Positions 32,377-45,977 of a DNA stretch of 64,000 bases are shown piece after piece. Below the pieces are notes generated by a model that saw only the letters and a list, made by a program, of their open reading frames with translations, did no database searches and had not been told where the DNA came from. Numbering within the stretch: position 1 is the stretch's first letter; the number at the start of each line of letters is the position of its first letter. Where the stretch lies: positions 310,001-374,000 of the forward strand of contig CAJQUW010001636.1 of NCBI GenBank assembly GCA_907163375.1, read 5' to 3'. The stretch comes from Prostheceraeus crozeri. Taxonomy: Eukaryota; Platyhelminthes; Polycladida; Euryleptidae. The translations under genes were made by a program, and so were the position numbers.

Positions 32377-34990
32377 AAAGCGTAAAATGTCGCTAAAATA
32401 CATAAGTTGTAGGTGGTAGCTCTCCTATTATTCTGATTAGTCTGAAAGTTTAACAGACAGTCTATCTTTCTAGACTTCTCTTAAATGTTGCGATGGTGTC
32501 ATGAAATTTTATTAATTTTATAAGGTATTTGCATCGATGATGAAAAGATGAAAGTTAATTATCTTTCCAAAAATGATCATGTAACTGCTCACACGGTCGC
32601 TTTATGTGGCCACCATGACATTATTCAATCATTTTGGAGACGATCGGTAAGTGATCCAAGGGCTTACTGTATAGTAACATCTGCGATTACACTAGCCGCT
32701 TTAAATTTTCCCAATACCAGAAGTCAACTGGTATCAAGTCTGCAGACCATGGAGTCCAAAAGTTTGGGACTGATGACAAGGCGATTGATGACATGATGTG
32801 TGGTAAAGGTTGCCTCCAGAAGCAGCTTTACGTTGCTCATGATGTGGGGCGAAGATCTGAGAACATCGTTGAACATCTGTAAGCCTTCAGGATTGGAATC
32901 ACGTAAGTTACTTGAGTTAATGATGGTTTGTGTTGTGGTTGTGATGTGATTTGATTTGATTTGAGCTGTTCCACCTAAATGGATGCTGCAAGTTTCACTT
33001 TCAAGTTATTACTACAAATGTACAAACTCAAGCTCATATTTTTCATGTTTTTTAGAAAAGACAAGGTGGGGCTTGCGCGATAGTGTTCAACACTCTCTGG
33101 CCCACGAAAAACAACACAAATGCGCCACGGAATACGGGCAATAAAAGTGAACAATGCAAACTACCAAAGTAAGCAAAGGTTGCAAATAACGATGTATTGC
33201 AACCATAAAAAATGTCCGATCTCTAATTGGTTCAGAGATTTCCAAACTGGACTCTGATTAGTTAAACTTTGGAGCATTTCGTGGTAGTTTGTGGCGAAAT
33301 TAGGAAAAGTTCGTTTCATTATCGGGTGACATTTCATTCTCAATTATAATGAATGTCAACTATGCCTTACATTATTCCAATGCATACCCTTCCCCAAGAA
33401 GGAGCTGTGCAATGAAAACGGCGACAGCTTTGATATAAGCAGTTTCAGAGAATAAAACCGTTTTCAAACTCGATCAATGACCTCGCATTATATGAATAGC
33501 TTTAGCACAATGTAGAAATTAACATTTTATTCATTAGAAAGTTTAGAAATATTTCACAATTCTAGTTTCAAATTCTGTAGAAATATGCATGCAGTTTTGT
33601 GCAAATTCTTGTTTATATAAATAGGAAGCTTTAATTAATTGAATTAATTTCAATAAATGGTTTCAGTTCATTTCAAGCATGCGACTCTTCATATATGCAC
33701 TACAGATATTGCACGGTCGAAGAATTTTAAAATGCATTGCTAAAACGTCTCCGCAGTCTGATAACAGCGCATTCTGATCGGTTAAGACGCAATTAGAATT
33801 TCTTGGGCGTGGCGGACAGTGGCGGCAAACTTTCTGGGACTAACAAGTGATTATTCATCAGCTTCTTGCCGAATTCGTGGCGATTTTCGTGACCATTCAC
33901 TACAATGAATGCTGTTTCCACACTAACGACTGATTTCCCGAGCAGACTTTCTATTTCCAATAGACATCAAACAAGAATGTTTTGATTTTGAATGCTAATT
34001 ACATTGCGCAACTGATAATTAGTAGAACATTTAATGCTTCAGCATTTTTATCTTGCACTGAAACCTTTTAAGAGACTTTCTTTTCAAATTAGGACCTTCT
34101 TTAAACAAACATTCCATTCTTTCCAAAATTCCTTCCAAATCACATTGTAGAACTCAAATTCAAAGCCTGACGCAACGTCATTTCGCTAATATAAGCAAAG
34201 ACTCAGCCGTAAATAGAGTTTGTATTTCACCACAGAAGTATTATGTAGCTTAATACCAGCGGGGCACACGATGGAATGCAATCATCTCACATAATCAAAC
34301 AATTTCTTAACTGAAATATCTTTCAACATTTCAATAAACAACAAAACAACTATTCTGACTTAAACAGTTTCAATTGACAAGATCATTGAACAGATAATTG
34401 CTTTCAATAAATAACATTGTTTTTTCATTACAAAAGACAAGCTTCCATAATTTGGTTAAAGTGATGAAATCAGCATTAGATCGCAGTAAAGAATCATGGC
34501 TTAATCCTCTATGCATGACTAAGGAATAAAATGGTTTAGTTTGCTTGAGCTTCAATTCTGTATTTAAACAACATTGGCAATAAATGTAATGTTAAAGCAG
34601 CCTATCATCAAATAACTATTTAATCATATGTACATATATGTACATTGTCAGATTTGGTGATAGAACAAATGACACCTTGTTTCTGCTAAATGCAAGTAAA
34701 GCTTATTCACAACTCTATACAAGTCCTTTTCAATACACCCACCTAAAGCACTTTTTTGAAAATAACTTCACAAGCCCGGAATAAATGTATACTACAGTAC
34801 GTCACAATCTTGGATTATGACGCATTTTGACCATATTTCAGCAAGATAATTTGATTAGCATTTGATACCGATGGAGTGATGATTATAGTAAATAAATTAA
34901 GAAATCATTTTGCAACTTTAAACAACTTTTAAACACATTATAACTATAGTAACTGGATGAGCCCAATGATCTCACAGAGAGAACGACCAT
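32377..34990. other. Host-like DNA, no certain gene
   Basis: Possible coding patches only. 32548-32650 has a GHHDIIQSF stretch ending near a GTAAGT donor, and 32705-32881 has an open stretch with DDMMCGKGCLQKQLYVAHDV. Neither has a recognised family or a complete splice structure. The rest is AT-rich. Confidence 0.35.
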
Positions 34991-34996
34991 GTTAAT

Positions 34997-36335
34997 TTGT
35001 CGATCGATTTCGATTTTATTTAAAACCCATCTTCAGGACAATACAGTAGCTGAGACAACAGTTTTTATACATGGACAAATCATGGTCAAGGTTGCTCCGA
35101 GGTGATATTTGCCATTGTACCATTTCTAGTGTCATATGACATCAAAAGTCTGTTTACTAACGTTCCCTTGGAGGACACGATAGACTACATTTGTAATCTG
35201 ATAAATTTTTCCAAATTCTGTCTCAACCGTGAGACTTTATCCAGCCTCCTCCGTCTACCTACTCAAGATGTGCTTTTTCAATTTAATGATGAATTGTTCG
35301 TTCAATTTGATGGAATAGCTATGGGCTTTTCCTTTGCTCCTACTCTTTCTTCCTTCGCTATGAGATTCGTCGAAAATAAGATTATCGCCGTTATGTTGAT
35401 GACATATTTGCTATCTTCAAAACTGAATCAGAGGCTGATACTTTTCTGAATTTGATAAATTCTATACACGACAGCATAAGCTGTCGCTAGTGAAAAGGAA
35501 GAATATCACAAATTAGCTTTCTTGGATGCTACGGTCAGTTTTGAAAATTCCACCTTTACTATTTAGTGGAGAGCCAGACCTACGAATACAGGAACTTGTA
35601 TTCCTGAGGGCCAAGCGCCTCAGTAGTTCGCTAGAAAGTTATGAAAATGCGTGTAAGCAGATCAAAAATATGTTCATCTCTAATGATTATCCTGTCAAGT
35701 TAATCGATTCTATAAAATCACAAGTTGATTCTCCTACCAATAACAATACTAGCAACAACAGAGGCGAGACTGCTAAAACTATCTATTGGTCCCTTCCTTT
35801 TATAACGGAAAGGAACGTGAAACCTTAAAGGTGTCCAAATAATTAACTCCTATTTTAGATAAAAACGACGCCAAATTTCAGGCCGCTTTTGAAGCTTTCA
35901 AGACCTCAGCAATTTTTCCTAATAAAGATAAAGTTTAGCATTCAACGTGATATATTGTTATACATGCAGACAGTGCTCAAACTGTTACATTGGTGAGACA
36001 CGGAGACACTTAACCACGAGAGTGAATGAGCATCTGAGAAAAAAGCCAGTCCCTTCCGAAGTGAGCTGTCATCCATACGAAGCAAGCCAAGAGGACTTCA
36101 AAGCTTCATTTAGAAGTGTTATCACACCCCCGCATTGCAGAGACACTATGCACTAAATCAAGTACTAATGTGCTAATAAATGGAAACTCTTCATCTGTGC
36201 CTCTCCAAATGTTCAAATTTTAGCATCTTTTAGTGAATTGCATTGATCATGATTTATCCATGTATAAAAACTGTTGTCTCAGCTACTTTATTGTCCTGAA
36301 GATGGGTTTTAAATAAACTCGAAATCGATCGACAA
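34997..36335 (+). mobile_element. Decayed Penelope-like element with inverted terminal arms
   Basis: Inverted arms of 92 bp (34997-35088 and 36244-36335) enclose a degraded reverse transcriptase. It contains SYDIKSLFTNVPLEDTI and VQFDGIAMGFSFAPT around 35125-35350, and a later helix-rich segment near 35640-35730. A C-terminal GIY-YIG nuclease follows at 35947-36156 (IYCYTCRQCSNCYIGETRRH). RT followed by GIY-YIG is the standard Penelope order, and flanking repeats in inverted orientation are known for the group. The N terminus and much of the RT are lost. Confidence 0.8.
36291..36335 (+). ncRNA. Hammerhead-ribozyme-like core in the Penelope arm
   Basis: TTGTC-CTGAAGA, then a GGGTT/AACTC stem with loop, GAAA, TCGATC and GACAA. 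This fits CUGANGA...GAAA...UH with helix I TTGTC/GACAA and a minimal helix III with palindromic TCGA. An extra U after CUGAAGA spoils the usual first pair of helix II. Penelope-like elements are known to carry minimal hammerheads. An inverted copy is at 34997-35041. Confidence 0.4.
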
Positions 36336-36343
36336 ACATTATA

Positions 36344-37088
36344 ACCGATTTTGCTTATCAACATCATCACGGTGGATATCAAAATGGAGATGTTTGGGCA
36401 ATGCTAGTAATTTGGTTCTAAAATTCCTATACATTGTTTCATGCATTTGACGACTGATTGAGAAACTTCTTGGTCAGTGGTAAGATTTCAGACTCTGCAT
36501 TTGCCATGCAAATATCATCAATATGAAAGACACTATATTCATAATTACATAAAAGTTAGAGTTAGATGACCATACGAATATGCAATTGATTAGACAACCG
36601 TGCTGAATGTCAGGACAATGATGCAATATACAATAAATGCATATATACCATGCACTTTGATTTACATGATATTAACAACTGACTAGACATAGCAATTGTG
36701 AAGTAGAAAACCAGAAATCTGTTGACAATGCAAATTATACCATGGAAACATATTCATCGCTTTTTGATATGAAGCGAAAATAAAGGCCCATAATTTTGAA
36801 TGCTAAAGAGCCTACAAGTAATTATGTAGAATTTGAATGTCTGCTCAAAAAAACAAGTTGAGAAACAGCAATTCGCATTTTTGCGATTATAAACCAAAAA
36901 GTTGTGATCAAAGATATGTAAGCGAAATTCTCATTTACTGTTCTCCAATAACACACGAATTGATGCTAATTGTATATACTCACATATTTTTTTTTGTAGA
37001 TAGCTGCTGTAAACGTGGAACTTTCGCGTCAGTTCAACGTTACTATTTTTCCTTCCACCTCGATTTTAAATTTTGTGTGATTTATGTG
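36344..37088. other. No recognisable gene
   Basis: AT-rich sequence; the longest frame, continuing past 37088, is low-complexity and unconvincing. Confidence 0.5.
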
Positions 37089-38849
37089 CAGGACAGTGAA
37101 TTCAATCATGAGATCGCGAATACCGAGATCTCGAGATCTCGACTTATTTTTAAACCGTTCGAGATCTCGAGATTATAGTTCCGAGATTTCGACAATTCAA
37201 GATTAGATTTTGTTAGTGCACGTACTTAACAAATGAAAATCGATGCTACATTGAATTGCTTGTTGAAACATTTGGTCAACTGTGGATGCCAGACGTACTA
37301 ATATTCCCATGGCCACTTATCAAGTGCCGTCTAAAAGGTAGCTCAAAAGTAAAGGAATGCCTTATAACTTATATTATTTTACTACAGAAATATCCTATCG
37401 ATTCTTGATATCTTCACGAAGACATCTTCGGTGAACTTTAACATTCGTGTTGAAAAACGTAACATACAGCAACTGCCTTTAGATTTTTTATAAAGCTGAA
37501 ATACTTCGATACTAATACTTAAGTTTTAAGTTCCTTGAAGACAGCTTCGTGAAGAAGTCGGAAATTAATTGGATTTTTTGTTACTAAACTATAATCCAAG
37601 TTAACTTGGCATTCCCTAACTTTTGAATTATTTACAATAAGCCACGGAATATTTTCACAATCATCAGAAAAGTAATGAATGACATGATCTTGAAGATGCT
37701 CAATGTTGGATGACTGTGCCTTTGAACCAAAGCTTTGAACTGTCTTTTAAATGACTGATAACTGTGGTTATCAGTCATCCATGAATATTAGCTGTGTTTA
37801 ACATATTGTATATGGGTTGAACAATTATTCCAAGTCAATAAATACGTCAACTCAACGCTGCGTTTAAACATTTACTTCTTTCCATGGGAGGATTTATTGC
37901 TCCTCCTCTAGCAGCCATGATCATCATTTTCAGATGTGAATTGATTTTTGTATATGATCTTTTCGAGAGTTTGTTGCATCATAAACCACCTGAAGACGAC
38001 TGTCGGCGATGACTGAAAGGTCACGCCCTTGCCACATCACATGTCAATAACTTATCTCATTTTCTACTGGTCATACCAAGTCCGTCATTAAATGAGAGTT
38101 TACATGCAATTAAAGCATGTTGATTAATAAATAGCATTTGTGTGCGCCAAAATGCGCATACCCAGAAAAATATTTCGGCATTGACAAAGAGAATTCGCTA
38201 TATAGAAAAACATCAGATGGTACGCGTTATGAAAGAGGAAGAATCATGGCCCCAAGAGCACGAACATCTCGTCAAATCTGTGGGAAGCCTGAAATTCATA
38301 GAGCTTTTGCGTCACTGGTAACAAGGAATATACTGCGAGACAAGGTGAGGAAGTTAAAAAAGCTAGGTTAGTTATCTCAAATATTCCTTGTCCATTATTC
38401 AGAGAACATAATGCTGTACCGGCATGAAAATATTGGCTCTTAATGGAGCTGACTTACTGTAGTTTGATGTTTATTATGCACTAAAACACCTTTTCACCGT
38501 TCGAGGATCTTACGTTTCAATTAATCAACGAAGGGAAAAAGACTATTTTCTACCCTATATGTATTAAATCGCATGAATGAGTGCCAAGTGTAGTCCATCC
38601 AGATTTGTGTTGTTACTTTCATTTCAATTACAAATAGAACTATGTAATTGCATTTAGGCCTGTAATTGGACTACTGTGCAGTAATTGGTAATTGTCTGCA
38701 ATAAATTGCACTTTCCGGGTAATTCGCACAAAGTGATTTAGGCCTACTCGTACAATCGGATCCGATATCTCGAGATCTCGGTATTTGGAAAATATTGATT
38801 CGAGATCTCGAGGTTTAGAGACGAGATTGAGATTGAACTCACTAACATG
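37089..38849. mobile_element. Foldback-like element with CGAGATCTCGAG ends
   Basis: The ends share an inverted AGTGARTTCAATC (37094-37106 against 38831-38843), followed inward by palindrome-rich CCGAGATCTCGAGATCTCG blocks (37110-37185 and 38765-38830). No target duplication was found. A 77-codon frame at 38138-38371 inside has no recognised domain. Confidence 0.4.
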
Positions 38850-38859
38850 ACCCTAATCT

Positions 38860-39599
38860 CAAACCTTGAAATTATGTATTACCAAACAATAACGGTGCTT
38901 CCATAAGCAGTATGAAAACATATAACAAAGCATTGCAAAAACAAATTAATGAGGGACCATACACTGCAAGTAGATTGCACATAATAAATGTGAGCGCATT
39001 TCCTACAAGTTAGGTTGATTTCAGGATGTGATTTCAGTTTGCGCAAAGTCTGAACCATCTGCCATTTTCGACTTCAGTTAAGCGAGTTTCTTGTTATTCT
39101 TGCAAATTATTTAGCTACTTATGCATTGTAGGTAATGCTTTTATTATGCATAATTTTCTACTTTTCATTCTACAGTTGCTGAACGGCTACACAAAAATAC
39201 AAAGTCGCAAAGATCATTATCTCGCCGATTAGCAAAAATTCAACGACGCGAAAATTTACAGGTTTACAGCATATGCTTATCATATCAGTAGTGCGCTTTA
39301 TGACAGTAGGACATATTGATGACACTTAAAAGTGCATTTATTCGTTATTCAATATCCTTATATATCAGCCAATGTCTTAAGGTTTCCATGTTTCATCTTA
39401 CTATTCATATACGTTAAAATCATGGTAATGATGATGTCGTTTAGAAGTTGATAACTCATATTAAGCTGATGAATATGTTTCAATTCTAACATGACAGTCA
39501 ATAACTACTCCATTGTTCCCGATAAGAGTGACAATTTTAATCAGAGTGTCGCTTTCCCTGAAATCCATTGCTTGGTAAAAGCATTCTTTCAAAGTGATG
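38860..39599. other. No certain gene; possible exon
   Basis: A stretch at 39177-39261, flanked by a TTCTACAG acceptor-like and a GTTTAC donor-like sequence, encodes a basic coiled-coil-like peptide. It could be a host exon, but no partner is identified. Confidence 0.25.
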
Positions 39600-39811
39600 T
39601 CACCAGTAAGTAAAAGAACGAAGAAGTGCAAAACTGGCAGCTATAACATGATATAAAACTCCAACGTGAGAGATACCACTTGCCTTATTGCAAAAGTCAT
39701 TGGAGCACATGCAAAAATACCCATTGCCACTTCCTTCATAGCGACAAGCTTCCATCATCCACAGATTCATGTTCATCCTTTCGGTGCAAGTTCTTTCTAA
39801 TATCAATTTTC
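39600..39811 (-). CDS. Ly6/uPAR-like protein, last exon (GPI-anchored)
   Basis: On the - strand, a CCTTTCAG acceptor opens an exon whose peptide has RTCTER, a later MMEACRYEGSGNGYF, and CMCSNDFCNKA, the closing CxC-x3-xCN signature of three-finger Ly6/uPAR domains. A hydrophobic C-terminal tail (VGVLYHVIAASFALLRSF) follows directly, as expected for GPI anchoring at the cell surface. Such proteins include Drosophila quiver/boudin relatives and modulate receptors or channels. Upstream exons with the signal peptide and first cysteines were not identified further along the - strand. This is the clearest host gene piece in the window. Confidence 0.6.
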
Positions 39812-39819
39812 CTGAAAGG

Positions 39820-42750
39820 TACATGGAAAACGTTACTTTGATAAATGCAACTGAGTGCAATTACGAATCATACTAACTACGTACGTTCTTCAAGTGCAAG
39901 CATACCTGTAATAACAATTTAAATATTATCATTTATTTCTAAAAATAATGTGACTTTTCACTCTGAAGGAGGAAACGTAAATATAAGAATCATAGTACAG
40001 AATATCTTAGCATCGCCTTCGATTGTCTGCTGTCAACCAAAATAGAAGATCAAATTCTCGCTTCAAAGGACTTCTATTTTCTGTTGAGAAGCTTTCTAAC
40101 TATAAGCAACTGCATGTGCAGTTTATTTGTGAATAGTTTGATAAGAAAGCATTCTATCAGAAGTTTTACTGTTTTGCTTCTGCTACATTTTCTTGTTAAA
40201 TACAATAATCACAAAGTCAATTATATTATTTGATAATGACGAACAGTGACATTGGGAACAGGACTACGTCAGCCGAATTTCGCAGCCAAGTAGGTTCACA
40301 TCGCAGAAAAATCATCCCTAGCTTGACCATGCTCCTGACAATTAAGTTTATTCATGATTGCTGGGGAAGCAAATTTTTACACTTTATTGTTAACCAGCCA
40401 TATTCACTTAAGGCACGTTCACATTAGACTGTTAGCGATCGCGATAACAATAGATCTAAACTGAGAAAATGCTATCATTATAGGTCTAAAATTAACCCGC
40501 TTCTACCTCCAATTTGCACACCGATATCAAACAGTTTGTATCCACAATATTGACAGCTGTCCCATATAAATTACCAGTGGAGTTCCGTAAGGTTCCATAT
40601 TGTGAACCTTGCAATTCTTCTCGAGAATTATCTAGATGCTTAAGATATGGATGCGTACTGCGTTCATATTCTGACGACACACATTTGATGATGACAATGC
40701 GCTCTGTTTAAAATTACACATTTTCATTGCCAAGAATACTACCAAGTCGGATATTTCCTCTACTTCAGATGACAAATGTAAAGAAGTGTCTTCGAGTTTG
40801 CAAGAATGTTTAAGACTCTTGGATTAGCGATATCAAAATCTGTAACTAAAATTTCGTGCAACTAAGGAAATTCGTGGTTTACGATCATCTTTCTAAAAAT
40901 TACGATGAATATCGATCTACATAAGCTGTATTGAATGCTACTGTTCAGCCTGTTATAGAATCCCAAAGTTCGAAATAAGAAGTGCATTGTGAATACGGAG
41001 TCGATGCCCTAGTATGATTTGTGGAATATCATGTCACTTCCACCAGCTTCAATGCGCAAGATCTTGTTTAGAGATGACAACTTTGCGACTTTGAAACAAT
41101 GTAGTCACTGATTCCAGCCAATCACTACAATATTTACTGGCCAAAGACCTACCATCTCACTGTCTATGTGTTCGATATTGTATAACAGCAAAGAGATAAA
41201 TGGCGTTTACTATTAAAGTATTTAACATGCACAATTCCGACTTTCAGCGCTAACGATGAATTTGCGAGATTCCACCTTGTCGCTTTTCTAATTTGCATTT
41301 TAAAATGTATAATTGTTATAATTATCAGCATTATTGCGGCGATTGGAAATTATAAAGTATTGATTCTATCAAGAAATAGACTGTGAGAATAAAACAGGCA
41401 GTAGCCATGAGTTTCTTTGGAATTCTTGCAAGCCCATGTGACATTCAGGATGGTCGCCAACAGGAGGTTCTTCATACTTTAGTTGATGCTAAAAACAGCT
41501 TTCGTCTCTCCTTGAAATTTATTGACCAGATTAAAATAGTTAATTAAAAGATATGTACAACCCCTACGCGTTTCAAGCGTTCGCTCTTCCTCGGGGTAAT
41601 TCGCTAAAACCATGGTTTCGGTACACGGTCGCAGAAAATTGGTTTTTTTGTTTTTCTTGGATGATTACCGATCGATGGCAACAAAAGATTTAATTGAATC
41701 AGCCTAAACACTTTGGCCTACTCTTTTTATGAATGCATGTTTAGATCAATTTTAAAATATGTCAGGTGACCTGTTTTGTGAACATAAATTTTTTTAGTAA
41801 TAGCTAAATTTCTGACTTCTGTTATTGCAGGAAATATTATGAAACTTCTATCGTACGATGATTTACGAGGGAGCTGTGTAAAGAAAAGTCTATCTTTCTC
41901 TGGAGGATCTGAGAGAGCTTCTTAGGGAGATTAAGAAATTACCTGTTCAATCATTAGAAGCAATATCCTCTCAGAACACAGAAAACAATCCCTTGGGAAT
42001 ATCTATTAACCATCTAATTCAGCTGTGTAATCAATGGGAGTGAATGAATATTTTAGTTTATCATTATTTTCATTACTAATATTTACCCTACGCTAACGGA
42101 TAACTGGCATTGCATATACAACAAAGCTTCCTCTCATTATGTACTGAATATAACCTTCACATGTTGCGCAAACTGAACAATACTGATACCAAGTTGAAAC
42201 GAACTATCGCCGTAATTAAGCAAAAAATAGAAACTTCATCCCCACGTTCACGATACTCTTCTCGAGCAAGAAGTACACAGGTTATCACTGCTCGTGCAAG
42301 ACCCAATCTTCATTGCTATTGCTTTCATCCTGTACGACGTATTTGTTATAACAAAGTTATAACGGGGTATTCGGGGTATTTCTATGGGTTGGAATTCCAG
42401 TTCACTCTTGGCTGATCTCTAGTTCACTCTGGTTTCTCATCTACAACTTTGGCTGTTTCTCACCTCGCCAAATACCTTCACCATAGCAATGTGCAGCTAC
42501 CGCTGTTATCCTTATGTTTCCTTGAATCCAAACTTAATTTGCAATTAATAATTTTACCAGCTGTGTTTCTTCAGATAGAGAGTAGGAAGTAGAGTAGATA
42601 AATGTATATTTGGAAGAAGTGGAAATCACAATGGATACATCATAATAATCCTGTGTTGACAATGATGCAAAGAGCATGCATAGCATTTCACATAGGCGCA
42701 AACAAATCATTAAAGTAAATTGACACTTAAACTGATTTTGCTTGCGCTGA
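39820..42750. other. Host-like DNA with weak exon candidates
   Basis: A transposon-like end, GGCACGTTCACATTAG, sits at 40413-40428 without a detected partner. A 46-codon frame at 41407-41547 (MSFFGILASP) and a leucine-rich stretch near 41892-42044, ending INHLIQLCNQWE then a stop, have coding-like composition and may be exons or a decayed gene. 42110-42415 has a coiled-coil-like segment. None has an identified family. Confidence 0.25.
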
Positions 42751-42754
42751 GTTT

Positions 42755-44110
42755 TAGCAAATTCAATTACAATCGGTTAGAATTTTGTTGAATAAGTTCA
42801 TCCAGTGGGTGAAAATTGTTCCGTTCAGCTGTTGTAAACAGTGTATATGCAAGTCTGAGTCGTCTCTCTTTTACATTTTCAAAATCAATACATTGACCAT
42901 CAAAGTCATGCAGTTAACGATAACACCTTTTTTCTAAGTGTTTTAATTCATGTTGTGAGCGAACAGGCACTGTAACAACTACTGGCGAAGAAAAATCCAA
43001 CAAAGACAGGATCAAACTATTGTATGCCTCATAGTAGAACAGTCCTCGGAACCATCCCCCGCAGGATGCGCAGAGCATGAAGTCGACTATGACACCTTCG
43101 TAAGACAGTGTTCATGTTCGTCCCACTTCAAATCACTTGTGAATGTAATACCTAGTAATTTTACAGACGGAACGTGAGTAATACCTGGTATGGATATGCT
43201 GCCTAATATGTCTTGATCTTGCTTGAATTTCTGGAATATTAAAAGTTGCGATGTGATTTTGTTAAATTTGAGGGACAAAGACTATTAGACTCGATCGACT
43301 CCGGACTATGAGTTGCTGATGTGGCAGGAAGAATATCACGAGTTATTTTATGAATAATCATGACGTCGTCTGCGTACTTAATATATCAGTCCCCATTTGT
43401 GATATGATCTGCTGTATAGAAGATGAAAGAAATGCCTATTATCGATCCTTGAGGAGCTTCACAAGGGGCTATGTCCATAAAATTCCTAATCTAAACAGCC
43501 TGACGTTGATCGTGAAATCAGAATTTACACCATTCAGTGAAGCTGTACAGAAACTTCGATTATTCTGATTTCTTGATGCGCAGATATTGTGTCGAAAGCC
43601 TTAGAGAATCTGGAGAGACCACTGACACAGCCGTAGTATCATCCATGTCCAAAAGCCGCGTAATACCATCATGTATGTCATGTATGTGCATCAAAGCTGA
43701 AGCTGTTGATAAATGAGGTACATAGCAAATTGTGTTTTTATTCGACATGGGAAAGCAAAATATTCTTCACGCTTGGTAAGTTGACCCTCTCAGACATCTT
43801 CCCTTATTTCTGGAAGCAATGTTATGGGATGCAAATGATCGATGCTGGGTTCAGTGGTTCTCGAGAGCGGGGTTACAATGCCAAAGTTCCACATTGTGGC
43901 ATTCATTTGTCAATTATGGAAAATGAAAAATATGGCACAATGGTTCAGCTAAAAAGAATGCACCGTCTTTCAGTATTCTCGCAGCAATTTAATTAATGTC
44001 GGTTGCTTTTGATGTTTTCAGCAAAACCGAAATTGCATAGACCTCGTGAGGCTCTGCCAGAGGACATAAAGATGCATCAATAGAAGTATCTACACGTGGT
44101 GACTCACCAG
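42755..44110 (-). mobile_element. Decayed LINE reverse transcriptase
   Basis: On the - strand the remnants run in RT order: AARILKDGAFFLAEPLCHIF (near 44000), SALMHIHDIHDGITRLLDMD (43700), YIKYADDVMI (43365), SVKLLGITFTSDLKWD (43160) and a C-terminal FENVKERRLRLAYTLF (42870). The set matches Jockey/CR1-like non-LTR elements. Many frame changes make it dead. No target duplication seen. Confidence 0.65.
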
Positions 44111-45970
44111 CAGCTGAAGTTGCACTTTCACCGAAAATAGATTCCGGCTACTTATTAATATATTGACGCATTTGTATAGCCATCTTGAAATTGAGAAATA
44201 ATGCACTATGTATAATGTACAGTGCATATATTAATTACACAAGTAAGTAAGTCAAATCAAGAATTTGTGGCCATAGTACAAATAAGTAAATATTTTCCAG
44301 TCACTCCATCAAAACCTTCATGCACCCATAAACCAGTAAGAAGATATCCAATCGATATGAAGACCGCTATTTATCTTTCTGGCAAAAGTTGCTTTTGGAG
44401 CGCTTTTATAAATGCACTTTTGCGCGATTTTCATTATCATTTTTGACATTGCATAGTGATCTTTATATAGTCGACCGACCAGAACAACTTTCGTTTCGAC
44501 ATTACTTCATGCTTAAACTAAAAGCAGTCTTAATGTCACATGAATATGTGGAGGCATCCAAATAAATAGATATTGCAGATATAAATAGATGAAAATTATG
44601 CTTTTAACTTTTCAGAAAAATGTTTGATGTTTTCTCGAGACATGACAGTATCCGTATCTGACAAAACCATCCGTATCGACAGTCTTTGGTTGAAGGTATC
44701 AATATATTCAATAGAAAGTTCAGACTGATTGACAACACAGTCTAAGATAAGTGCAAGCATACACGTATCCGATAATCGATGATGATTCAATAGTTTTATT
44801 GAAACCTTTATTTTATATCAATACCATCTTTGAGGACTTAAAAATCCCATACTTTAGCATTTCTTTCTTCCATGAAACTCATCAAATCGCGCTGAAATTT
44901 CACATGTGAGCGGGCGGTGAACATGTTGCCTAATTCCAATAATCATATATGTAAAATAAATCATCTCTTCTAGCGCATAAGTTCCTTGTGTCTCATATCA
45001 CCGGGCACCCTCCTTCACATATTATCCGCACATACCCGACAGTGTTTTTGATGATTTGGGGTATTATTCGTGTATGAGTGCATCATAAAAGGTCAAGTTT
45101 CAGAATAATAGGGCCGAGTGCAAAGTAGCTCCAAATGTGCCTTCATTCAAACACTGTGTTAGAAAAAACTGTCAGAGATTAGTTTGCGGTGGTAACCAAC
45201 AAACAAACGACTGACAGCTTGAGCAAACTCTCAGACATGTGAAGAAAACGAGGAAGGACAGTAAGAGCAAACAACTTGAGCAGATTGACGGAGACTGCAG
45301 TATTTGTTTGAGGGCTATTAGATCCTGCAAATTACGTGTGATCCGCATCATCTGTTGAATGAAGGCTATTTGTCATCAAATAATGCTCAAGACCAAAGTT
45401 AGACCGAAGCTTACTTCAAAATTAATATGTATTATAGAACTCTCTATTGAATCCCCTCCTCTTTCTAAAGTTCCGCTAATCCACCTCTTGTCTGCGGTAC
45501 TTACCTGACTGCCATAGACATTTTGTGCATTTTGGATGCACCGAATCCTTGTCGCTTAATATCACTGGAGCAAACTTTACTCAATATGTACAGCTTAACT
45601 GACTACTGAAATATCAATTATCAACATCTTATCTATCTTTACTTTACAAATATCTTCAACGATTTTCCCAGATACAAATATTTGAAGGTGAATTGATAGT
45701 TTCTAAGTGGTAAATGACACAAAATTATGAAAATAAGAAATCATTTAAAACTTCCAACAAAATCAACGTGTGAAACTACCGCTAACTGCTTAAACTACAA
45801 AGTCGTAAAATTTTCATGAGGTGACTTTCCTGCTTTACAGTCTACAATTCACTCTGAGGTGTACTTCCTCCATGCATCATTCCGGGTGACAAATGAACAC
45901 CAAACACATCATTAAGTCCCTAAAGATACAAAAGGGTGGTCAAAGGGGCCAAACCTGTGATGTCCTTATT
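44111..45970. other. No certain gene
   Basis: A 64-codon - strand frame at 44790-44596 (LSDTCMLALILDCVVNQSEL...) has coding-like composition and could be a terminal exon, but its family is unknown. The rest is AT-rich noncoding. Confidence 0.3.
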
Positions 45971-45977
45971 GTCACAG

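Noticed and set aside
32548-32650. Ankyrin repeat exon
   Set aside because: Only a short GHHDIIQSF resemblance; no full repeat or neighbouring repeats.
37089-38849. hAT assignment for the CGAGATCTCGAG block
   Set aside because: No matching 8-bp flanking duplication could be found at either edge.
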